From Clostridia bacterium (GTDB lineage Bacteria > Bacteroidota > Bacteroidia > Bacteroidales > 4484-276), in contig SABY01000007.1 in the NCBI GenBank assembly GCA_009928785.1, forward strand, positions 1 to 64,000: DNA of 64,000 bases, written 5' to 3'. Positions 58,341 to 64,000 of this stretch are shown here, piece by piece. Position numbers and translations under genes: made by a program. The notes beneath the pieces are model-generated. The model was not told the DNA's origin and made no database searches. It saw nothing but the letters and a program-made list of their open reading frames with translations. Numbering within the stretch: the stretch's first letter is position 1; each line of letters opens with the position of its first letter.

Positions 58341-59261
58341 TCAAAGCTGGCCTAAACCAAAACTGAGTTTATTTGATTTCGAATGACTGTTTGCAGAAGA
58401 TGGTTGTACAAACCGGGTTAATGTTTTTTTGGGAATGGGTACTATTGGTGGCAAAATTTCAACAATTATTTTACCGACAACAAGTTTGGGTGCAGGCTGC
58501 TTCGTTTTGTTAATAACCTGAATGGGTTTATCCTGGTTAAGCCGGTTAGGCTTGAGAAGTTCTATAGGTGAACTGTTTGGCCGTAGTTCACTTTTTTTCG
58601 GAGCTTCGTCTTTAGCAGCAGGGTTAATTATTAACTTTTTATTAATGATTATCTCATCCTCACGATCTGCCGCCTCATTGGTCTTATTATCCAGTATTTC
58701 ACTTTTTGGGTTCTTCGATCCATTTTGTTCCGGTGTGATCTTTGAAACTGTTTTATCTTCAAAAGTTGTTTCATTTTTTCGGTTCTCCGATCCTTTTTCT
58801 TCAGGTATGATCTTTAAAACTGTTTTATCTTCAAAAGTTGTTTCAATTACTTTATTCTTTTCAGAAATACTTTTTACAGAAAATCTTTGAGATGTTTCTT
58901 CAGTTTTGAAACTCCCTGATTCATGGAATTGATGTACTACAGGTTTTTTTTCCTGATCAGGTTCAACCCTTTCTATATGTTTTGAAAAATAAAATGATCC
59001 ATTGTTTTCATCCAGCGCCGGCGACTCTGCCCGGCTTGTAATATCAGGTTGTTGCAGATCAGGCAACCGGATGGGTTGAACAGGAATGATGTTTTGTGGA
59101 ACAAATTGATTGTGTCCGGCATTTTCGTGCAAATTATTTTCATCTGCAACATCCGGGGATATTTCGGGATCAGAGGGAGTAAATAAAGGTGTGGATGGCC
59201 GCAGGAAATGGGGTTCATTCCCGATACTTCTTGAAGCAATATCAGACAAGTAATGGCTCAT
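58341..59261 (-). CDS. Low-complexity, probably disordered protein of unknown function
   Basis: 306 aa, rich in K/E/P/N/S; two tandem 24-aa units (ETTFEDKTVLKIIPEEKGSENRKN / ETTFEDKTVSKITPEQNGSKNPKS). Confidence 0.7.
   Translation of the reverse strand: MSHYLSDIASRSIGNEPHFLRPSTPLFTPSDPEISPDVADENNLHENAGHNQFVPQNIIPVQPIRLPDLQQPDITSRAESPALDENNGSFYFSKHIERVEPDQEKKPVVHQFHESGSFKTEETSQRFSVKSISEKNKVIETTFEDKTVLKIIPEEKGSENRKNETTFEDKTVSKITPEQNGSKNPKSEILDNKTNEAADREDEIIINKKLIINPAAKDEAPKKSELRPNSSPIELLKPNRLNQDKPIQVINKTKQPAPKLVVGKIIVEILPPIVPIPKKTLTRFVQPSSANSHSKSNKLSFGLGQL
58709..58852 (-). repeat. Tandem 72-bp repeat (two units)
   Basis: Units start at about 58709 and 58781; share ...GATCTTT(G/A)AAACTGTTTTATCTTCAAAAGTTGTTTCA.... 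Confidence 0.8.
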
Positions 59262-59268
59262 GAAAGAT

Positions 59269-60036
59269 TCAATTCTCCGGTTGAATTAAAGCAGCGTATT
59301 GTTTTCGCAAACTCCTGGGGAGGTCTAGTATTTCCTTTTGCGACCAATGATATTGTGAAGCGATGCTATGTATCTCCCGGATAAGTACAGGTCTTTCCTG
59401 TTTTAATTTTGTCAGCAAAAAAGATTGCATATCAAACTGTACATTCTGAGAATGGCTGCATTCAGGACAAACGGCTTCCATTTCCATGTTGAGTAGTGGC
59501 GCCAGTTCAGCCATCTTTAATTGCACTTTCGCGCTATCTGCTGCAGGATTCCCTTCGAGCAAGCATCGTTCGAGCAAAAGTTTTTCTGCATCTTCTGTAG
59601 TGTATCCACTGATCTGTAATTCATCTTCACCGGTAGGAAGCCGGAAGCTGATGCCGCTTTCAATCTCATATGTACCATTATCAAAAACCGGCACAGGTGG
59701 CGGCTGGTAATGTTTAAGGAGTTCATCAAGCGAAAAGTCAAGGTCGAATTTCTGATTACAACTCCGGCAATTGAGGGTGCTTTCCACTTTGGACCCATAC
59801 AGCGAAATATAGAGCATTGCCATCAACCTGTCCCTGTCTGCTGTGACAATTTGGGCAGCATTGATTTTATTATCCGACGTTCCTATACTCATCAAAGATT
59901 CCAAGAGATGTATCAGGTTTATAATGCCTGTGTTTTCTAATGCTAATTCATCAGCGCCACACAAACTCCTTAAATAAACTCCTTCGGCTCCCGGGGTCAA
60001 TTGAAGCGGAATAAATAACTGCTGCGATCCATTCAT
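59269..60036 (-). CDS. T4-type baseplate hub/chaperone-like protein with zinc-ribbon motif
   Basis: 255 aa; LRSLCGADELALENTGIINLIHLLE; CRSCNQKFDLDFSLDELL and CPECSHSQNVQFDMQSFLL (two CxxC). Confidence 0.72.
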   Translation of the reverse strand: MNGSQQLFIPLQLTPGAEGVYLRSLCGADELALENTGIINLIHLLESLMSIGTSDNKINAAQIVTADRDRLMAMLYISLYGSKVESTLNCRSCNQKFDLDFSLDELLKHYQPPPVPVFDNGTYEIESGISFRLPTGEDELQISGYTTEDAEKLLLERCLLEGNPAADSAKVQLKMAELAPLLNMEMEAVCPECSHSQNVQFDMQSFLLTKLKQERPVLIREIHSIASQYHWSQKEILDLPRSLRKQYAALIQPEN

Positions 60037-60047
60037 TTAAGTGGACT

Positions 60048-60554
60048 TTAAGTCTGCGTGGGCTCAGGAACTTCCATGTCGCGTTCCCAGCCTTCATTTT
60101 GCAAAACCATTTGTTCTATGGCAACTGCATTACCGCCTGCATCAAGATCAGGCAGTGCCTGATAGGAAGATACCCAACAACGGTAAACCTTATAGGCTTT
60201 TGCAACAATCCCCTGTTCATTCAATAATTCAATGATGATATCTTTCCGAAAGTCTTTTAGGGAGATAACGGAATCGCCTTCCACATTCCACACTTTTTTA
60301 GCCCAGTTTTCGAATTCCGGATCATGTGTAACGCCCCGATCCAGAGTGATGGGATCAAATGTCCATACACTGGGGCTAAGCCTGGAAGAGCTGGGATCCC
60401 CACCCTCCCTGTGCTTTACTGGCTCGGTAGTTTGCTTTAATCCGGTTACTTTACTAACGCCGGCAACGACTTTACCATCCCAGCGAATCCGAAATTTGAA
60501 ATTTTTATACGGGTCAAAGCGATACGCGTTGACCACAAATTGAGGAACTGCCAT
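60048..60554 (-). CDS. Tail tube protein (T4 gp19-like)
   Basis: 168 aa; FVVNAYRFDPYKNFKFRIRWDGKVVAGVSKVTGLKQTTEPVKHREGGDPSSSRLSP...ITLDRGVTHDPEFENWAKKVW. Confidence 0.93.
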   Translation of the reverse strand: MAVPQFVVNAYRFDPYKNFKFRIRWDGKVVAGVSKVTGLKQTTEPVKHREGGDPSSSRLSPSVWTFDPITLDRGVTHDPEFENWAKKVWNVEGDSVISLKDFRKDIIIELLNEQGIVAKAYKVYRCWVSSYQALPDLDAGGNAVAIEQMVLQNEGWERDMEVPEPTQT

Positions 60555-60571
60555 AATTGTAAGTTTTTAAA

Positions 60572-62095
60572 TTAAACCTGGATTTGACCGGTCATTTGTT
60601 GTAAATACAGTATTACGAATTCTGCGGGTTTTAAAGGCGCAAAGCCTACCCATATGTTTACAATACCAAGATTGATATCATTTTGTGTAGTTGTTTCGCT
60701 GTCGCATTTTACAAAGTAAGCATCCTGCTTTTTTGTTCCCTGAAAAGCGCCCTGGCGGAAAAGGTTGTGCATAAAAGCCCCCACGTTCAATCTTATCTGT
60801 GCCCAAAGAGGCTCATCATTAGGTTCAAATACCACCCATTTTAAGCCACGGTACAGGCTTTCTTCAATGAAGAGTGCAGTCCGGCGAATCGGGATATATT
60901 TGTATTCACTTCCAAAATCATCATCGCCGTCCATGGTGCGGGCACCCCAGTTTACAATGCCGTTAGGGAATATCCTGATGGTGTTGACTCCCCTTGGGTT
61001 TAATACGCCGTTTTCTGAATCGCTAAATCGATATTCAAGGCCGGATATGCCTCTGATATCAGCTTCAGTGCCTGCTGGTGCTTTCCAAACGCCACGGCTT
61101 GAATCTGTCCTGGCCATGAGACCGGCCATCGCACCGCTGGAGCCTACGTGAACGGAGGAACCGCTTTCCTTGATGGTCAGTCTTGGGAAAAAGACAGCAC
61201 TATGGTCTTTCACCAGGCCGGTGCGAAGGAAATTGACACCATTTGTTGTGTCCACTGCCTCTTGGTATGTCGTCCAGTCCTCACGCGGATCCATTAACAA
61301 AAACGCCCGACGCTTCAGGCAAAAAGCACTTGCATCCGCCCATACATCTTCCTGGTCTATCGTTGTATCTTTCGGAAGGATCAACAGGTTAAAAAGATCG
61401 ACTTCCTTATCGATGACATCATAAGCGTCGGAATATTCATCAGTTGTGAGAGGAGTATCGCCATCGCTTCCTCCTGCCAGCGGTGTGTCAGCCGTGTCCG
61501 CCGGTGCAAAGTGATTCGTGGTTGGCGGATCAGTTGCCGGTACAATGTCTTCCGGAGATAGGTCTGCCCATTTATAGCTGACATAGGTGGGAGCGTACCG
61601 CTGGCTGGCGGGATTCATGGAAAGTCCGGTCCATTTCTGATCGTCAGTTTTATTCCCCGACACATCCTTATATAGCTCTAGATCGAAGGTGCCGTTTACA
61701 CCCGCGATCGAGTTTGTAATGATCACATGAATTGACTCACCTAAATCTCCCGGGTACTTAGCCGAAATCGTCAGCGTATCAGCGGGGGCACCTTCATCAT
61801 CCGCAATAGTCAATGATGCGGTGTCGGTATTGGCGGCAATACGCGACACAAAACACTGTGTTCCGCCATTGAGGAAAAACAGGCGCACTGCTCTGGCCAT
61901 ATCCCCTTGAGAAGTATCGTCTGTGAATGTGCGAAGGAATTCAGTGTAATTCAGGCATGATATGGGATCATTGACCGGACCCCATTTTGTCCGTCCAATA
62001 AACATAGCAACAGAAGTACTCACCCCTGCTATCGTTCGCACCCCACTGGGCACCTCTTGAACATAAACACCTGGATAGGTTGGTTGTACTGGCAT
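60572..62095 (-). CDS. Tail sheath protein
   Basis: 507 aa; TYPGVYVQEVPSGVRTIAGVSTSVAMFIGRTKWGPVN; GVNTIRIFPNGIVNWGARTM...YIPIRRTALFIEESLYRGLKWVVFEPNDEPLWAQIRLNVGAFM. Confidence 0.96.
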   Translation of the reverse strand: MPVQPTYPGVYVQEVPSGVRTIAGVSTSVAMFIGRTKWGPVNDPISCLNYTEFLRTFTDDTSQGDMARAVRLFFLNGGTQCFVSRIAANTDTASLTIADDEGAPADTLTISAKYPGDLGESIHVIITNSIAGVNGTFDLELYKDVSGNKTDDQKWTGLSMNPASQRYAPTYVSYKWADLSPEDIVPATDPPTTNHFAPADTADTPLAGGSDGDTPLTTDEYSDAYDVIDKEVDLFNLLILPKDTTIDQEDVWADASAFCLKRRAFLLMDPREDWTTYQEAVDTTNGVNFLRTGLVKDHSAVFFPRLTIKESGSSVHVGSSGAMAGLMARTDSSRGVWKAPAGTEADIRGISGLEYRFSDSENGVLNPRGVNTIRIFPNGIVNWGARTMDGDDDFGSEYKYIPIRRTALFIEESLYRGLKWVVFEPNDEPLWAQIRLNVGAFMHNLFRQGAFQGTKKQDAYFVKCDSETTTQNDINLGIVNIWVGFAPLKPAEFVILYLQQMTGQIQV

Positions 62096-62112
62096 AATTT
62101 AGCTCGCTTTCT

Positions 62113-62131
62113 TATTTGTTATTAAATTGTT
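62113..62131. promoter_or_regulatory. AT-rich repeated motif upstream of sheath gene
   Basis: TATTTGTTATTAAATTGTT; 18/19 match to 63502-63520. Confidence 0.35.
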
Positions 62132-62596
62132 TGAAGTTCGTTGTTATGGGATGGATACCGGATGGAGGGTTGAGGAGGCACGCCACGCATCGCTATTTTG
62201 CTTGTGGCACGGCTCCGCCATCGTCAGTCACATTTTTGCACTGAAATGTATTGAAAATCAAAACGTTGTCAGTTTTTAATAAAACGCATGAAATACGTCA
62301 AATACGCCCCCAGAAGTTGCCTTCTTCGCTCCGATTTTTTACCAACCGTTCATTTTTCTGAAGGATCGGATTGGCCTTTTCGAACCCATTGATATAGCCG
62401 ATGTTGCTGCCGATAGTCAAATGAATCCCGTTTATCCTCTGCTCCGCGGTGCATAAATGTGACATGTGTATTGAGATTTTCAATAAAAAAGTTGGTAAAA
62501 ATAAATCGCAGCCATCCGGTTTTGCAATGATTATCCGACCATCCTAATCAAAAGGAGAATGAAAGGGTGATTTTATGGAACGAAAGGGAATAAATT

Positions 62597-63340
62597 TTAA
62601 ATATGCTTTACCTGGTTCATGAACTCCTGTTTTTTACGCTTAGCGACAGGCACGAAGGTGTTATTAACGAGCATTATATTGCCCTCTTTATGGTATTTAC
62701 GGATGTAATTGAGATTGATAAGATGTGATTTATGCGGACTGTAGAAGCCTTGAGGCTCAAGCAGTTTTCTGAATTCACCCAGGTTGTAAGAACTTACAAT
62801 GTCTGCTCTGTCTTTGATGACTACACGGGTGCATTTTTGCTGACCCTCACAACGAATAATGTCTTTGATGGAGATAAATTCAAGACCTTCCATGGTTGGG
62901 ATTCCTAACAGGTCGCAATCCGATGGTTGGTTTTTTAGGTTTTTGATAACAAGCTTGTTGTGGGAATTTTCTTTTTTTTCAGTGATCCTTTTTATGGCGT
63001 TGTTGACGGCGAAAATCAGTTCCTCTTTTTTAACAGGTTTCAGCAAGAAGCCGGCAGCCTGGCACTTGATGGCTTCGAGGGCATAATGCGCAGTGGCTGT
63101 TATAAAAATGACCTCAAACTTTACGGCATTGAAATAATTTACAACATCAACACCCAGGGCATAAGTTTTTTCGATGTCAACAAAAAGTAGTTCAGGATCA
63201 GCATCGGAAATCTGGGTGCCCGAATTTTTAATTGAATCTAACTTGCCACTAATGATCACCTGTGGGCAAAATCGCAGCAGCATCTCCTCAATCAAAGAGA
63301 CAAGCCTTTCTTCGTTTTCTATTAATAAAGCATTTACCAT
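62597..63340 (-). CDS. LytTR-type response regulator
   Basis: Receiver domain (MVNALLIENEERL, LLFVDIEK, FITATAHYALEAIKCQAAGFLLKPVKKEEL) and LytTR domain (IKDIIRCEGQQKCTRVVIKD...GFYSPHKSHLINLNYIRKY). Start ATG 63340. Confidence 0.92.
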   Translation of the reverse strand: MVNALLIENEERLVSLIEEMLLRFCPQVIISGKLDSIKNSGTQISDADPELLFVDIEKTYALGVDVVNYFNAVKFEVIFITATAHYALEAIKCQAAGFLLKPVKKEELIFAVNNAIKRITEKKENSHNKLVIKNLKNQPSDCDLLGIPTMEGLEFISIKDIIRCEGQQKCTRVVIKDRADIVSSYNLGEFRKLLEPQGFYSPHKSHLINLNYIRKYHKEGNIMLVNNTFVPVAKRKKQEFMNQVKHI

Positions 63341-63501
63341 GTGATCAAGGGTAAAGGTAAAGAAGCGTTTTTGAAACAAAAGATCAAGTCAAGGGAAAAA
63401 CATATCGCATGATCTCAATGTTCAATAATTTCTTTCATTTAGAAAGCTGATTGTATCAGGTTCACCAAACATCCACGCTCCCGGCTACTTTTGATGACAA
63501 A

Positions 63502-63520
63502 TATTTGTTAATAAATTGTT
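63502..63520. promoter_or_regulatory. AT-rich repeated motif, second copy
   Basis: TATTTGTTAATAAATTGTT, overlapping palindrome ACAAATATTTGT (63497-63508) and dyad TTAATAA-ATTG-TTATTAA (63508-63525). Confidence 0.35.
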
Positions 63521-63712
63521 ATTAAATTACATAGGATGCGTTTAGCTTTTGCAATCATTCGGATTAGTTCAACTTTTATATGTATCCTGCCATTAAAAAT
63601 ATGTAACTGTTTAGCTGCTTTTCATCAACTCACAGTTGTTTTGGATAATCCTCTCCTTTTTCCAACCAAAACCCTTACTTTTACCGCTGTAAAAACAAAT
63701 GCAATATTTTTG

Positions 63713-64000
63713 ATGAAAACTTTTTTGGAACGTGTAGCCCGCGCCATCATCGACACCGATGGCGACCAGTTGGACAAAGTTTGTGTAGTGATGCCCAACC
63801 GGCGTGCGGGGCTTTTTTTGCGAAAGCATATTGCCACCCTGGCCGGACGTACGGTGTGGTCGCCCGACTTTTATGCGGTGGACGATTTCTACGCCCGCAT
63901 CTCAGGGTTTGCGTTGGCCGATCCGGTGGTGGTGGATTTTGAACTTTACGAAATACACCGCCGGATAGAAAAGGAAAAAGCACAGCCTTTCGGCGAATTT
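63713..64000 (+). CDS. AddB-like / PD-(D/E)XK nuclease-helicase family protein (3' truncated by window)
   Basis: Not in the ORF track; ATG 63713 opens MKTFLERVARAIIDTDGDQLDKVCVVMPNRRAGLFLRKHIATLAGRTVWSPDFYAVDDFYARISGFALADPVVVDFELYEIHRRIEKEKAQPFGEF to the window end. Confidence 0.75.
   Translation, partial: MKTFLERVARAIIDTDGDQLDKVCVVMPNRRAGLFLRKHIATLAGRTVWSPDFYAVDDFYARISGFALADPVVVDFELYEIHRRIEKEKAQPFGEF

Noticed and set aside
36597-62095. Prophage or R-type tailocin
   Set aside because: No capsid, portal, terminase, integrase, holin or lysin genes; the AAA+ ATPase, DUF4255 and DUF4157 genes are eCIS hallmarks.
36597-62095. Type VI secretion system
   Set aside because: No TssJ/L/M membrane complex or ClpV-type ATPase; the ATPase is a single-AAA Afp15-like protein and the baseplate is J/I/W type.

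Overview
This looks like a chromosomal window from a member of the Bacteroidetes: T9SS C-terminal sorting domains, SusC/SusD pairs and TAnnTTTG-like promoter elements are all present. Left to right it holds: (i) two T9SS-sorted paralogues, the first cut by the window edge; (ii) housekeeping genes (ABC-F ATPase, rnpB RNA on the minus strand, tatA-like, MATE transporter, lepA); (iii) a tandem pair of Rpn/PD-(D/E)XK-type genes, one truncated by a single nonsense codon; (iv) a SusC/SusD/SusE locus with a divergent T9SS-sorted protein; (v) a GH144-like/GH3/SusD/SusC/GH144-like polysaccharide utilisation locus, probably for beta-1,2-glucan; (vi) dus, trmJ-like and rsmG; (vii) the main accessory region, about 25.5 kb (36.6-62.1 kb, all minus strand), encoding an extracellular contractile injection system (eCIS) with single sheath, tube, hub, spike, LysM, gp25, two J-like baseplate proteins, an extended gpI-like protein, AAA+ ATPase, DUF4255 protein and two DUF4157 'eCIS core' proteins with different C-termini; (viii) a LytTR response regulator just upstream; and (ix) the start of an AddB-like gene running off the window. 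The most interesting items are the eCIS and its putative cargo proteins: one ends in a LAS-type HxxxxxxD...HxH metallopeptidase signature, the other has an unrecognised C-terminal domain, and both carry homopolymer tracts at the same linker position. All family calls are by eye; no database searches were run.
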